A stretch of 64,000 bases of DNA from Acidihalobacter aeolianus (GTDB taxonomy: Bacteria; Pseudomonadota; Gammaproteobacteria; DSM-5130; Acidihalobacteraceae): contig NZ_CP017448.1 of the NCBI RefSeq assembly GCF_001753165.1, positions 638,462-702,461 on the forward strand, written 5' to 3'. This document shows positions 11,394 to 20,404 of the stretch, one piece after another. The position numbers and the translations under genes are program-made. The notes beneath the pieces are model-generated. The model was not told the origin of the DNA and did not search any database. It worked only from the letters and a program-made list of their open reading frames with translations. How positions within the stretch are numbered: position 1 is the first letter of the stretch; the number at the start of each line of letters is the position of its first letter.

Positions 11394-12467
11394 ATGAGTC
11401 GAGTCGACCGCTGGCTGGAAGGGTTATTGGAGCGCGATGGTTCTGATATGCACCTGATCGCAGGTCAGTTGCCGCGCATGCGTCTGGATGGCGAGCTGAC
11501 TGCCGTCGGCGAAGAAACGCTGCCTGCGGGAGAGGTCGAGGAGTTGGCGGGCGAGTTGCTGGGCACTTCTCTGCGCGAACGCTTTGAACGGGATGACCAT
11601 GTTGATTTCGCCTATCAGATGGCCAGCAAGGGGCGGTTCCGCGTGAACCTGTTCCGCCATCTGGGCGGTCTGGGGCTCGTGATGCGTGCAATACCCCAGG
11701 TGCCGCAGACCCTCGACGCACTCGGTTTGCCACCGGTGCTGCGTAGTTTATGCCAGCACAAGCAAGGGCTGGTGCTGGTCACGGGTAAGACCGGCTCCGG
11801 TAAATCCACCACGCTGGCCGCAATGGTAGATTTTATCAACACCAACCGCCGCGGCCATATTCTGACTATCGAGGATCCGATCGAATTCATGCACCCGCGC
11901 AAGCGCTGCCTGGTCAGTCAGCGCGAAGTGGGCGAGCACACACCGGGTTTCGCGGCGGCGTTGCGTTCCGCGCTGCGTGAAGACCCTGACGTGATCCTGG
12001 TTGGCGAGTTGCGCGATCATGAAACCATCGCGCTTGCCGTCACTGCTGCGGAGACGGGCATCCTGGTGTTGGGAACGTTGCATACGCGTCGTGCGGATCT
12101 TACCGTCGAGCGCCTGATCAATGTGTTTCCTGCCAGTAAGCAGGCCCAGGTGCGGATCATGCTATCCACCTCGCTGCGCGGTGTCGTGGCCCAGCAGTTG
12201 CTCAGACGGGCAGAGGGACATGGTCGCGCCGCTGCGATCGAGGTTCTGGTGAATACGCCCGCCGTGTCCAGCTTGATCCGAGAAGGCAAAGTGGGACAGC
12301 TCGAAACCGCCATTCAAAGCGGTGGATTGGTGGGTATGCAGACCATGGATGGGGATTTGCGGCGCCTCATCGACGCCGGGGTGATCAGAGGGCATGAGGC
12401 GTACGTGCACAGCACGCACAAGGAGTCTTTCCATGCCTATCTCGCGGACGGCCAGGTCTCGCGCTAG
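11394..12467 (+). CDS. PilT/PilU-type twitching motility ATPase (second copy)
   Basis: 357 aa, clearly paralogous to the gene 4 nt upstream. It has the SDMHLIAGQLPRMRLDGE signature at residues 17-34, Walker A GKTGSGKST near 131, IEDPIEFMH, DVILVGELRDHET and GILVLGTLHTRRAD. One of the pair may act as the PilT-like motor and the other as a PilU-like partner, or both may form a specialised ATPase for this kinase-linked system. The gene converges on the anti-sigma gene with 34 bp between stops and no obvious terminator. Confidence 0.9.
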   Translation: MSRVDRWLEGLLERDGSDMHLIAGQLPRMRLDGELTAVGEETLPAGEVEELAGELLGTSLRERFERDDHVDFAYQMASKGRFRVNLFRHLGGLGLVMRAIPQVPQTLDALGLPPVLRSLCQHKQGLVLVTGKTGSGKSTTLAAMVDFINTNRRGHILTIEDPIEFMHPRKRCLVSQREVGEHTPGFAAALRSALREDPDVILVGELRDHETIALAVTAAETGILVLGTLHTRRADLTVERLINVFPASKQAQVRIMLSTSLRGVVAQQLLRRAEGHGRAAAIEVLVNTPAVSSLIREGKVGQLETAIQSGGLVGMQTMDGDLRRLIDAGVIRGHEAYVHSTHKESFHAYLADGQVSR

Positions 12468-12501
12468 GGTTTGTGGGATCAGTCGTTCAAGCGAGCGGAT
12501 G

Positions 12502-13248
12502 TCAGAGATTGACGTACATCCAGCCCTGGCGCAGCCGATGCACGACCTCCTCAACGGCTGAAGGGGCAACGCGAACGTGTCGGATCAGGTCAACAGGTAC
12601 GCCCGCTGCCTCAAGATTGTGCAAGGTGATGCCACAGGCGACGAAGTGCAGATTCGGGTATTTGCGCATCATGTCGCGAACCTGTTTAGCAAATCCGGAG
12701 TGCGCGTTTGCCTCAAGCAGTTTGAGGCCGCCGGCATTGGCTACGACCTCGACCTGAATGCCATCGTCGCCGCCTTTATGCAGCAGATAGCTGGCCTGCT
12801 GCAATGTGCCGGCGAATTTTGCTGGGTTGTCGGTGGCGACATGCAGCAACACGCGTGGCGGTTCGCCGGGACCGATATCGGCTGTTTTAAGCTGAATGGC
12901 GCCGAGAGAGGCTAAGTGATCGTTCAATAGCGTCATGGCATCGTCGCGCGCATGGAGCAGCCAGCCACCTGCAAAGCTCAGCACCATCAGCATCAGCACG
13001 GCACAGCAGGCGGCCAGGGATCGACGTTGGCCGAAGCCGCTCGCTCGGCGATTGGCGCTGGGCGGCGGTGGAGGGACGAAATAGGCCTGCTGGACCAGAT
13101 CCTTGACGCGCCGGAGTTCGCAGACCTGATTGCGCAGGTCCGTATCGACGTACATGCCTTCGAGCAGTTCGGCGCGGTCGTCTACGTCGAGTTCGTTGTC
13201 GACATAGGCGTGCAAGCGAGAGTCGTCACGTAATCCCGTGTTCATCAC
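12502..13248 (-). CDS. Anti-sigma factor with periplasmic DsrE-like domain
   Basis: 248 aa, coupled to the ECF sigma gene by a 4-nt overlap (ATGA). Residues 1-60 resemble the cytoplasmic anti-sigma domain (RLHAYVDNELD, then helices). A Cys-Cys zinc site is not evident, only Cys43. A Pro run at 59-63 leads into one transmembrane helix at about 77-98. Residues about 131-248 form a DsrE/YchN-like fold placed in the periplasm, with Cys205 in HFVACGITL. This part aligns by eye with the secreted DsrE-like protein encoded divergently at 14153 (VEVVANAGGLKLL against IEIVAFGPGLRLL; shared lone Cys; matching C-terminal helix). The fusion suggests a sensor that frees the sigma factor on a periplasmic cue (inference). 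Confidence 0.82.
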   Translation of the reverse strand: MMNTGLRDDSRLHAYVDNELDVDDRAELLEGMYVDTDLRNQVCELRRVKDLVQQAYFVPPPPPSANRRASGFGQRRSLAACCAVLMLMVLSFAGGWLLHARDDAMTLLNDHLASLGAIQLKTADIGPGEPPRVLLHVATDNPAKFAGTLQQASYLLHKGGDDGIQVEVVANAGGLKLLEANAHSGFAKQVRDMMRKYPNLHFVACGITLHNLEAAGVPVDLIRHVRVAPSAVEEVVHRLRQGWMYVNL

Positions 13249-13808
13249 TTAACCCTTCGCAATGAGGTGCGGATTGTCGTTTGCGGTTGTTGTTGCACAT
13301 CCGCCAGTGAGACCAGCAGCGCCTGCCGCGCACGGCTGAGTCGGCTCATGACGGTACCAATTGGTATATCCAATATTTGTGCCACTTCTGCATATGCGAA
13401 GCCTTTGAGGTCGACCAGGGTGATAACCTCGCGTTGGCCCAGCGGTAGGGTTTTGATCGCACCGCGTACCCGGTCCACCACCTGTTGTCGCTGGTTGACG
13501 GTTTCCGGGCATTCGTCGCACGGAAACGCCTCTTCGTCGAGCGGTTGGTCGGGGCGTTGACGACGCAGGTGAGTGCGCCAGCAGTTATGCAGGATCGCGT
13601 ACAGCCAGCTTTGCAGGCGTTCGGCTTCACGTAGCTGGCCGGCCTTTTGTAATCCCTTCGCGATGGCCTCCTGTGCTAGATCGTCAGCCAGAGCAGGGTC
13701 GCAGCACCACGCGTATGCCATGCGATACAGGCGCGGACGCTCATCTGCGATGCGCTTTTTGAATTGTTTACTCAAGGTGATGCGATCGAACATGCCTATT
13801 TCATCCAT
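13245..13808 (-). CDS. ECF-type RNA polymerase sigma factor
   Basis: 187 aa; directs RNA polymerase to a small regulon in response to an envelope signal. Region 2 has the DDLAQEAIAKGLQK core-binding helix near residue 42 and the RLQSWLYAILHN promoter-melting segment. Region 4 has LPLGQREVITLVDLKGFAYAEVAQ, then a clear helix-turn-helix ending IPIGTVMSRLSRARQALL. The start may be ATG 13808 or the internal ATG five codons later. The anti-sigma gene overlaps its 3' end, the usual ECF arrangement. The divergent DsrE-like and porin genes are plausible targets. Confidence 0.95.
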   Translation of the reverse strand: MDEIGMFDRITLSKQFKKRIADERPRLYRMAYAWCCDPALADDLAQEAIAKGLQKAGQLREAERLQSWLYAILHNCWRTHLRRQRPDQPLDEEAFPCDECPETVNQRQQVVDRVRGAIKTLPLGQREVITLVDLKGFAYAEVAQILDIPIGTVMSRLSRARQALLVSLADVQQQPQTTIRTSLRRVK

Positions 13809-14152
13809 AGCAGTTTAGCCCGCTCCCATGACATGAAAGACGCGAAGTATAGACGAGTTATTCCAAGCGCGGCGCGGTTAGGCATGCGCCAAATCGTCGC
13901 GCGGCCTGAGAAGAAAGAAATATAAGTACATGTTGATATAATAAATAATAATTTAATATTATTCTGCTTTGTTAACATATAACTATTTGATTTATATTTA
14001 TAAAATAAATTTGTTAATTTTTCTTTTCAGTGTATGGAATAAGATTTTAATCGGGCGCATCTTGTTGCATTGAGGGAACGCCTCAGGCCGTGCGCCTACG
14101 CCGTGTGCGGCCCCATAACCGAGATAAATACGCCTTACAGAGGGAGATCACC
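13809..14152. other. AT-rich divergent intergenic region
   Basis: 344 bp between the sigma factor gene and the secreted DsrE-like gene. The stretch 13918-14045 is very AT-rich compared with the GC-rich surroundings, with several TATAAT-like hexamers (for example near 13935) and no credible coding frame. It must hold the promoters for both directions. I could not pick an ECF-type -35/-10 pair with confidence. Confidence 0.6.
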
Positions 14153-14623
14153 ATGATAAGTCGGTTCGTCAGACGGGCGCTGCTCGCGCTGTGTTCGCTG
14201 GGTCTTCTGGCTGCGGGGACTGCCTGGGCAGAAGTGCCTATGCCGCCGATCGTAGAGAAGCCCTTCGCCACCCATCACATCGTGCTGCAGATCAGCGATC
14301 CCAACCCCATGAAGCAGACGCTGGTGCTCAATGTGGCCGCCAACATGGCGCGATATTACGGCCCGGATAAAGTGGACATCGAGATCGTGGCTTTTGGTCC
14401 TGGTCTACGCCTGTTGCTGAACAACAACGTCAATAGGAAGCGGATTATCGAACTGGCCAAGAACTACGGGGTTAAGTTCGACGCCTGCCATAACACGCTG
14501 ATGCACTTCAAGAAGATGTTGGGATATTTGCCCAAGCTCAATCCGGAAGCGGTTGTGGTGCCGGCCGGTGCAGTGCGCATCGTTGACCTCGTGCAACACG
14601 GTTATACGCTCATAAAGCCATAA
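14153..14623 (+). CDS. Secreted DsrE-like protein
   Basis: 156 aa from the ATG at 14153, which follows AGAGGGAGATCACC. Residues 1-26 are a signal peptide ending AWA, so the mature protein is periplasmic. The mature part is a DsrE/YchN-like domain: HIVLQISDPNPMKQTLVLN, then VDIEIVAFGPGLRLLL, then a lone conserved-looking Cys112 in KFDACHNTL. It is a paralogue of the extracytoplasmic domain of the anti-sigma factor encoded on the other side of the AT-rich gap. DsrE-fold proteins are known for sulfur relay, but function here is not established. It is followed 75 bp later by a porin gene on the same strand. Confidence 0.85.
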   Translation: MISRFVRRALLALCSLGLLAAGTAWAEVPMPPIVEKPFATHHIVLQISDPNPMKQTLVLNVAANMARYYGPDKVDIEIVAFGPGLRLLLNNNVNRKRIIELAKNYGVKFDACHNTLMHFKKMLGYLPKLNPEAVVVPAGAVRIVDLVQHGYTLIKP

Positions 14624-14698
14624 TTTGACTGTGGCGGCTTTAGGGTTCGCTAAGCAATCGAAGCGATCGAAGAAAACTCATATCCAGGGGAAGTGTCC

Positions 14699-16135
14699 AT
14701 GAAAAATGATTCGAAAGCCGGCTTCAAGAAAGGCGTGTTGGCTGCTGCGGTCGCCGCGTTGGCCGGTATGAGCGTCCAGTCGGCAGAGGCCGCCAACTGG
14801 CTTCAACTCTATAACACCTCGCCCCCCGGCGTTGCCAAGCCAGTGAAAGTATGGGGCTTTATCCAGCCCGATTACGCGACCACCAGCGGGAATACGGTCA
14901 GCGGTTTGCAGGGCCCGCCATCGGTCAGGGCCTTTGACGGTGCCGTGCCGAATTTCAATCTGATCGGGCCGAATCTCAGCTCGACCAATACCTTCAACCT
15001 GCTGCGCGGCCGTATCGGCGTTCGCGGCACGCTGTCGCCATTGGACAACAAGCTCGACTATTTCTTCCTGACTGAGTTCGGCAACAACGCCATGACCCAC
15101 TTTGCTGGGGATCATCCGGTGGTGTCCGACGCCTTCGTGACCTGGAATGTGGACCCTCAGCTGGTGCGTTTCTCGCTGGGGCTGCAGAAGGTGCCGGGTG
15201 GCTGGGAGTCGCGCGTGGGCATCCCGGTACTCCCGTTCGTGAACTACACCACGGCGACCCTGCAGAACACGCTGGAGCGGTTCATCAGCCCGAGCACGGC
15301 AGTGACCTCGGCAGGTAACGGCGGCTATCAATTCATCCCATCCAGCAGCAATGTTACCGGCTTCGGATCGTTTCGCGATGTCGGTCTTAAGGTGTTCAAC
15401 TGGTTCGACCGTGGTCCCTGGGAGTATGCCTATGCCTTCATGGTAGGCAATGGCGGGCCGATCACCTCGACCAACAACAACAACGGCATGGACACCTACG
15501 GCATGCTGCGTGCCAGCTATGTGTTTAGCGGCAAGGGCCCTTACCGTAACGATGCCGGCGTATGGGTGTGGTTCCACAACGGCCAGCGCAAGATCGATCA
15601 GATCGGTACCTACAAGCTCAACCGTTGGGGTTTCGGTGGTGAATACGGGCGGCATCAGCGCCAGGCGGGCGGTTACATCATGCACGCCGGCTATATGCAG
15701 GCGAGCGGCTGGATTCTTGCGCCGGCGCCGTTCCAGTACGACGCGTCCGTAGCCAGCCAGTACACCGGCCCGGCCCTGGGTGGATACAACAACCTGACCC
15801 AGTGGACCATCTATCCCGGCAGCGACAACAAGGCCTGGGGTGCGTACATCCAGGGCGGCTACTACGTCACCCACAACATCCAGTTGCAACTGCGCTACGA
15901 CCAGTACAACCGCCTGACCAACAACGCGGCGTTGGAGCGTGACTTCAAGACCTGGACGGTGGGTGCGCAGTACTTCCTGACGCCGGGTACCCGCCTTAGT
16001 CTGAACTATGCGATCCAGAAACTGGATGTGCCGCACCCGGGCGCGATCACGAATCCGGTGCAGCGCAACAATGCTCAGCAGATCGCCAACTCGATGGGTA
16101 ACCGCCTCGATCTCGAACTGACGGCGGTGTTCTAA
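14699..16135 (+). CDS. Outer membrane porin-like beta-barrel protein
   Basis: 478 aa. The ATG at 14699 is preferred over GTG 14693 because the AGGGGA ribosome site is correctly spaced from it. A signal peptide is present (residues 1-31, ending AEA). The mature protein is rich in alternating aromatic/polar beta strands, with many Tyr, Asn and Gly residues (for example WTVGAQYFLTPGTRLSLNYA). It ends in Phe (LDLELTAVF), the outer membrane insertion signal. It resembles phosphate-selective or OprO/P-like porins only in general architecture; the substrate is unknown. It is likely cotranscribed with the secreted DsrE-like gene and is followed by a strong terminator. Confidence 0.85.
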   Translation: MKNDSKAGFKKGVLAAAVAALAGMSVQSAEAANWLQLYNTSPPGVAKPVKVWGFIQPDYATTSGNTVSGLQGPPSVRAFDGAVPNFNLIGPNLSSTNTFNLLRGRIGVRGTLSPLDNKLDYFFLTEFGNNAMTHFAGDHPVVSDAFVTWNVDPQLVRFSLGLQKVPGGWESRVGIPVLPFVNYTTATLQNTLERFISPSTAVTSAGNGGYQFIPSSSNVTGFGSFRDVGLKVFNWFDRGPWEYAYAFMVGNGGPITSTNNNNGMDTYGMLRASYVFSGKGPYRNDAGVWVWFHNGQRKIDQIGTYKLNRWGFGGEYGRHQRQAGGYIMHAGYMQASGWILAPAPFQYDASVASQYTGPALGGYNNLTQWTIYPGSDNKAWGAYIQGGYYVTHNIQLQLRYDQYNRLTNNAALERDFKTWTVGAQYFLTPGTRLSLNYAIQKLDVPHPGAITNPVQRNNAQQIANSMGNRLDLELTAVF

Positions 16136-16185
16136 AAAGATTTCATCGCAACCGTACATTCTCCGGTGCGGTAATAACCGCCTTT

Positions 16186-16212
16186 GCCCCGGCCGTTGGC
16201 CGGGGCTTTTTT
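16186..16212 (+). terminator. Rho-independent terminator after the porin gene
   Basis: GCCCCGGCC at 16186-16194 and GGCCGGGGC at 16198-16206 form a perfect 9-bp stem with a GTT loop, followed by six T (16207-16212). Confidence 0.95.
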
Positions 16213-16277
16213 GTTTTGTCACAGCGGACTGCATGAGCGGGCTTGTCATTGCCGCGGTGGCTTCGTAGTCTCCCAGG

Positions 16278-19157
16278 ATGTCGACGACTCATCCATTAGC
16301 GGACGCTCTGCCGCCGTCGCTACGCGATGCGTTCGGACGGCAATGGGCCCGCTATCTCGAACGCCTGCCTCAAGCTGCGAATCCGCCCGCCGGACTACCC
16401 GAATCCCTGCCGCGCGTATGGGCGCTGAGCGATTTCGTCGCCGACAGCTGCATCCAGTCTCCGGGTCTGCTCGATCGTCTGCTGACGTCCGGCGGGCTAG
16501 AGCGACGTTATGCCGCGAACGAGATGCGCGAGCGTGTCAGGGACGCCCTCGCCGGGGCAACGGACGAGGCGGACTTCATGGCGGGCATCCGGCGCTGCCG
16601 GCGCCTCGAGATGACGCGCATCGCCTGGCGGGATCTCTCCGGCCTGGCCGATCTCGATGAGAATCTGGACGACCTCTCCATGCTGGCCGATGCCTTGCTC
16701 GAGGCTGCTTTGCAGTTCGCCGAGGCGAGCCTGGAGCCGCGCTTCGGGCGGCCGGGCGACGGGCAGCGTCTGATCGTCTTCGCACTGGGCAAGCTGGGCG
16801 GAGGCGAACTCAATTTCTCCTCCGATGTAGACCTCATCTTCGCGTATGCCGGGCCCGGGACGACCGACGGCCGCCAGCCCATCGACCACCAGGACTATTT
16901 CACCCGTCTCGCCCGGCTCCTGATCCGCTATTTCGCCGAGATCACCGCAGACGGCCAGGTCTGGCGTGTGGACATGCGCCTGCGCCCCTTCGGCGACGAC
17001 GGGCCGCTGGTCGCGCATGCCGCGTCCATGGAGCACTACTACGCCGCGCACGGGCGCGAGTGGGAGCGTTATGCCTGGATCAAGGCGCGTGTTGTGGCCG
17101 GCGACCATGCGGCCGGCGCGCGACTGCTCGCCACCCTGCGTCCCTTCGTCTACCGGCGTTACCTCGACTACGGCGTGTTCGAGTCGCTGCGCGAGATGAA
17201 GGCGATGATCAACCGCGAATCGGAAAAGCGCAGCGGCGGGCTGGATCTCAAGCGCTCGCCGGGCGGCATTCGCGAGGTCGAGTTCATCGGTCAGGCCTAC
17301 CAGCTGATCCGCGCCGGGCGCGACACCTTCCTGCAGCACCGCAGCCTGCGCGAGGTGCTGGCGCGGCTGAAGCAGCGCGGTCTGCTGCCTGCCTGGGCGG
17401 AGCGCGAGCTGCAACTGGCCTACAGCTTTCTGCGCCATGCCGAGAACCGCCTGCAGATGCAGGCCGACCAGCAGACCCACCGCCTGCCGGATGAGGCGCT
17501 GGCACGCCTGCGCCTCGCCGTGGCCATGGGATATCGAGACTGGGAGGCCTTCCGCACGGCGCTGGATGGGCAGATGCGCCGTGTGCACGAGCACTTCGAG
17601 CGCATCTTTTCCACGCCGCAGACCGGGCGGACGGAAGGGATGGATGGCCTGTTGCGCGCCTGGCGCGATGCCGACGGCGATGCCCTGCGGGAGCGCCTTG
17701 CGGAGTCCGGATACGACGAACCGGAGGCCGCGGCCACGGAGCTTGCCGCATTGGCCAAGTCGCCGACCACGCGCACGCTCACCGAGACCGCACGCCAGCG
17801 CCTGGACCAGCTGATTCCTCTGCTGGCACAGGCCGCGGCGGGACAGGAAGCGCCCGCGCAGACGCTGACGCGGGCGCTCGGCGTAGTGCAGGCCATGGCC
17901 GGTCGGTCGGTGTACCTGTCGCTGCTGGTGGAAAGTCCGCTCGCGTTGTCTCAGCTCGTCCGATTGTGCGCGGCCAGCCCGTGGATCGCGCAGCAGCTGG
18001 CGAAGATGCCGCTGTTGCTCGACGAACTGCTCGATCCGCGCAGTCTTTACGCGCCGCCCGACCGCGAGGGACTGGCCCGCGAGCTCGAGGTCGCGCTGGC
18101 CGAGGTGGCGGACGACGATGTCGAACTGCTGATGGACCGGCTGCGCCAGTTCAAGGCGGCGCAGGTGCTCAAAGTGGCTGCCGCCGACGTCACCGGCACG
18201 CTGCCGCTGATGCGGGTGAGCGACCAGCTGACCTGGATCGCCGAGGCAATCCTGGATCGCGTTCTTGCGGCGGCGCGCCGCCAGCTCTCGGCCCGGCACG
18301 GTCCGCCGTGGCTCGCGGCGGAGGGTCGCGAGGCCGGGTTCGGCATCGTGGCCTACGGCAAGCTCGGCGGCATCGAGCTGGGCTACGGCTCGGATCTCGA
18401 CGTGGTCTTTCTCTATGAGTCAGGTTCGGGCGAACAGCTTACCCGCGGCGCGAAACCCATCGACAACCCGGTGTACTTCGCCCGTCTGGCGCAGCGCGTG
18501 ATCCATCTGCTGACTACCCTCACGTCCGCCGGCGCCCTGTACGAGATCGACATGCGCCTGCGCCCGGACGGTGCCGCAGGGCTGCTGGTCAGCTCGCTCG
18601 ACGCCTTTGCCGTGTACCAGCGCGGGCAGGCCTGGGTGTGGGAGCATCAGGCGCTGGTGCGCGCGCGTTTCATCGCCGGTGCGCCGGCGGTCGGCGAGCG
18701 TTTCGCCGAGGTGCGCGGGGAGATTCTGTGCCGCCCGCGCGAGCGCGGGGACCTGCGCCGCGAGGTGCGCGAGATGCGCGAACGCATGTGGCAGGCGCTG
18801 GGCAGCCGCGACGCCGCGCTGTTCGACCTGAAAAAGGACCCCGGCGGTATCGCGGATATTGAATTTCTGGTGCAATATAACGTGCTCTTGCACGCGCCTG
18901 CCCACCCGGTGCTGATCCGTTACACGGACAACATCCGGCTTCTGGCGGTGCTGGCCGAGGCGGGGATCATGGATTCGGCCACGACCGCGCTGCTCACGGA
19001 CGCCTACAAGGCCTACCGCGATCGCACGCATGCCCTGACGCTACAGGCGCAAGCCGCCGTAGTCGCGGTGGGCGAGTTCGCCGATCTGCGGGCCGGGGTG
19101 AAACGCATCTGGGCTGCGTTGCTGGGCAAGGATGAGGATGGGGCGTCGTCCGCCTGA
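16278..19157 (+). CDS. glnE: Bifunctional glutamine synthetase adenylyltransferase/adenylyl-removing enzyme
   Basis: Controls glutamine synthetase by adenylylation and deadenylylation in response to PII. The 959 aa fit the family (E. coli 946). Two nucleotidyltransferase domains are visible. The N-terminal (removase) one has FALGKLGGGELNFSSDVDLIF near residue 170, and the C-terminal one has YGKLGGIELGYGSDLDVVFLYE near 700. Each has its own downstream GlnD-type helical region (for example KRSPGGIREVEF and KKDPGGIADIEFLVQY). It precedes ilvE and the waa genes, an order shared with several gammaproteobacteria. Confidence 0.98.
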   Translation: MSTTHPLADALPPSLRDAFGRQWARYLERLPQAANPPAGLPESLPRVWALSDFVADSCIQSPGLLDRLLTSGGLERRYAANEMRERVRDALAGATDEADFMAGIRRCRRLEMTRIAWRDLSGLADLDENLDDLSMLADALLEAALQFAEASLEPRFGRPGDGQRLIVFALGKLGGGELNFSSDVDLIFAYAGPGTTDGRQPIDHQDYFTRLARLLIRYFAEITADGQVWRVDMRLRPFGDDGPLVAHAASMEHYYAAHGREWERYAWIKARVVAGDHAAGARLLATLRPFVYRRYLDYGVFESLREMKAMINRESEKRSGGLDLKRSPGGIREVEFIGQAYQLIRAGRDTFLQHRSLREVLARLKQRGLLPAWAERELQLAYSFLRHAENRLQMQADQQTHRLPDEALARLRLAVAMGYRDWEAFRTALDGQMRRVHEHFERIFSTPQTGRTEGMDGLLRAWRDADGDALRERLAESGYDEPEAAATELAALAKSPTTRTLTETARQRLDQLIPLLAQAAAGQEAPAQTLTRALGVVQAMAGRSVYLSLLVESPLALSQLVRLCAASPWIAQQLAKMPLLLDELLDPRSLYAPPDREGLARELEVALAEVADDDVELLMDRLRQFKAAQVLKVAAADVTGTLPLMRVSDQLTWIAEAILDRVLAAARRQLSARHGPPWLAAEGREAGFGIVAYGKLGGIELGYGSDLDVVFLYESGSGEQLTRGAKPIDNPVYFARLAQRVIHLLTTLTSAGALYEIDMRLRPDGAAGLLVSSLDAFAVYQRGQAWVWEHQALVRARFIAGAPAVGERFAEVRGEILCRPRERGDLRREVREMRERMWQALGSRDAALFDLKKDPGGIADIEFLVQYNVLLHAPAHPVLIRYTDNIRLLAVLAEAGIMDSATTALLTDAYKAYRDRTHALTLQAQAAVVAVGEFADLRAGVKRIWAALLGKDEDGASSA

Positions 19158-19200
19158 CGGCGGCGCCGAACGACGAGTGACGACACACAGGAGAATGAAG

Positions 19201-20121
19201 ATGACGATGGCCGACCGCGACGGTCTGATCTGGCTCGACGGCGAGATGGTCCCCTGGCGCGAGGCCAAGGTGCACGTGCTCACCCATACCCTGCATTACG
19301 GCATGGGCGTGTTCGAGGGCGTACGCGCCTACCGCACCGAGCGCGGGCCGGCGATCTTCCGTCTTGAGGATCACACCCGTCGCCTGTTCAACTCGGCCAA
19401 GATCCTGGGCATGGAGATTCCCTTCAGCCACGAGGACATCTCGCGCGCGCAGCTCGACGTCATCCGCGAGAACAAGCTGGAAAGCGCCTACATCCGTCCG
19501 ATGTGTTTCTACGGCTCGGAGAGCATGGGGCTGCACGCCGAGAACCTGCAGGTGCACTGCATGGTCGCGGCCTGGCCCTGGGGCAGCTATCTCGGGCAGG
19601 ATGGCCTCGAGCGCGGTATCCGCGTGAAGGTCTCCTCGTTCAGCCGCCACCACATCAACGTCACCATGTGCCGCGCCAAGTCCAACGGCAGTTACATGAA
19701 TTCCATGCTGGCGGTGAAGGACGCTACCGCCTGCGGCTACGACGAGGCCCTGCTGCTCGATACCGAGGGCTACGTGGCCGAGGGCAGCGGCGAAAACGTG
19801 TTCATCGTGCACGACGGTACCCTCTACACCCCGGACCTGACCTCCGCACTGGACGGCATCACCCGCCGCACCATCTTCGCCTTCGCGGAATCCTTCGGCA
19901 TCCCGGTGCGCGAGAAGCGCATCACCCGCGACGAGGTCTACATCGCGGACGAGGCCTTCTTCACCGGCACAGCCGCCGAGGTCACGCCGATCCGCGAGGT
20001 GGACGGCCGCCCCATCGGCAGCGGCTCGCGCGGGCCGATCACCGAACGCCTGCAGAAGCAGTACTTCGATGTGGTGCAGGGGCGCGACGCACGCTACGAT
20101 CACTGGCTCAGCCACGTCTGA
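19201..20121 (+). CDS. ilvE: Branched-chain amino acid aminotransferase
   Basis: PLP-dependent transaminase interconverting Val/Leu/Ile and their 2-oxoacids. The ATG at 19201 is chosen because ACAGGAG is 7 nt upstream; ATG 19195 is too close. This gives 306 aa, the class IV norm. Motifs include LHYGMGVFEGVRAY (residues 29-42), RPMCFYG, the PLP-lysine region around RAKSNGSYMNSMLA, EGSGENVFIV, and the TAAEVTPIREVDGR C-terminal signature. It lies 43 bp after glnE and 31 bp before the zinc-finger gene. Confidence 0.97.
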   Translation: MTMADRDGLIWLDGEMVPWREAKVHVLTHTLHYGMGVFEGVRAYRTERGPAIFRLEDHTRRLFNSAKILGMEIPFSHEDISRAQLDVIRENKLESAYIRPMCFYGSESMGLHAENLQVHCMVAAWPWGSYLGQDGLERGIRVKVSSFSRHHINVTMCRAKSNGSYMNSMLAVKDATACGYDEALLLDTEGYVAEGSGENVFIVHDGTLYTPDLTSALDGITRRTIFAFAESFGIPVREKRITRDEVYIADEAFFTGTAAEVTPIREVDGRPIGSGSRGPITERLQKQYFDVVQGRDARYDHWLSHV

Positions 20122-20152
20122 GACGGACGCCAACGACAGGGGCCATAAGAAG

Positions 20153-20389
20153 ATGCCGAATCCGCATACCGCCGACCACCAGGGCGAGTTTCGCCAGCCG
20201 AACGCGGCACGCGCCGTCACGGTGACCGCTGCCGACCTGCCACTGCATTGCCCGATGCCCGGCAGCGCGTTGTGGAGTTCCCACCCGCGCGTCTATCTGC
20301 CGATCGACGAGATGCCGCCCGGTCCCGACGGCCTGCGGCATGCGCATTGTCCGTACTGCGGGACCGAGTACGCCTACAAGGCGGACTGA
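20153..20389 (+). CDS. Small zinc-finger (zf-CHCC) protein
   Basis: 78 aa. The C-terminal half has a zf-CHCC type zinc-binding pattern. CPMPGSALWSSHPRVYLPI supplies the first Cys and His, and CPYCGTEY near the end supplies the last two Cys. The same small domain occurs in mitochondrial complex I subunit NDUFS6 and in many small proteobacterial proteins of unknown role. It sits between ilvE and waaF, a position often seen for this gene in gammaproteobacteria. Start at ATG 20153 after AAGAAG; no transmembrane segment. Confidence 0.88.
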   Translation: MPNPHTADHQGEFRQPNAARAVTVTAADLPLHCPMPGSALWSSHPRVYLPIDEMPPGPDGLRHAHCPYCGTEYAYKAD

Positions 20390-20404
20390 TGTTCCGGCAG
20401 CAGC

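Noticed and set aside
14678-16249. 523-codon frame antisense to the porin gene
   Set aside because: Antisense shadow; no ribosome site and no family resemblance, while the plus-strand porin has signal peptide and terminal Phe.
16497-18299. 600-codon frame antisense to glnE
   Set aside because: Entirely inside glnE; composition is that of a shadow frame.
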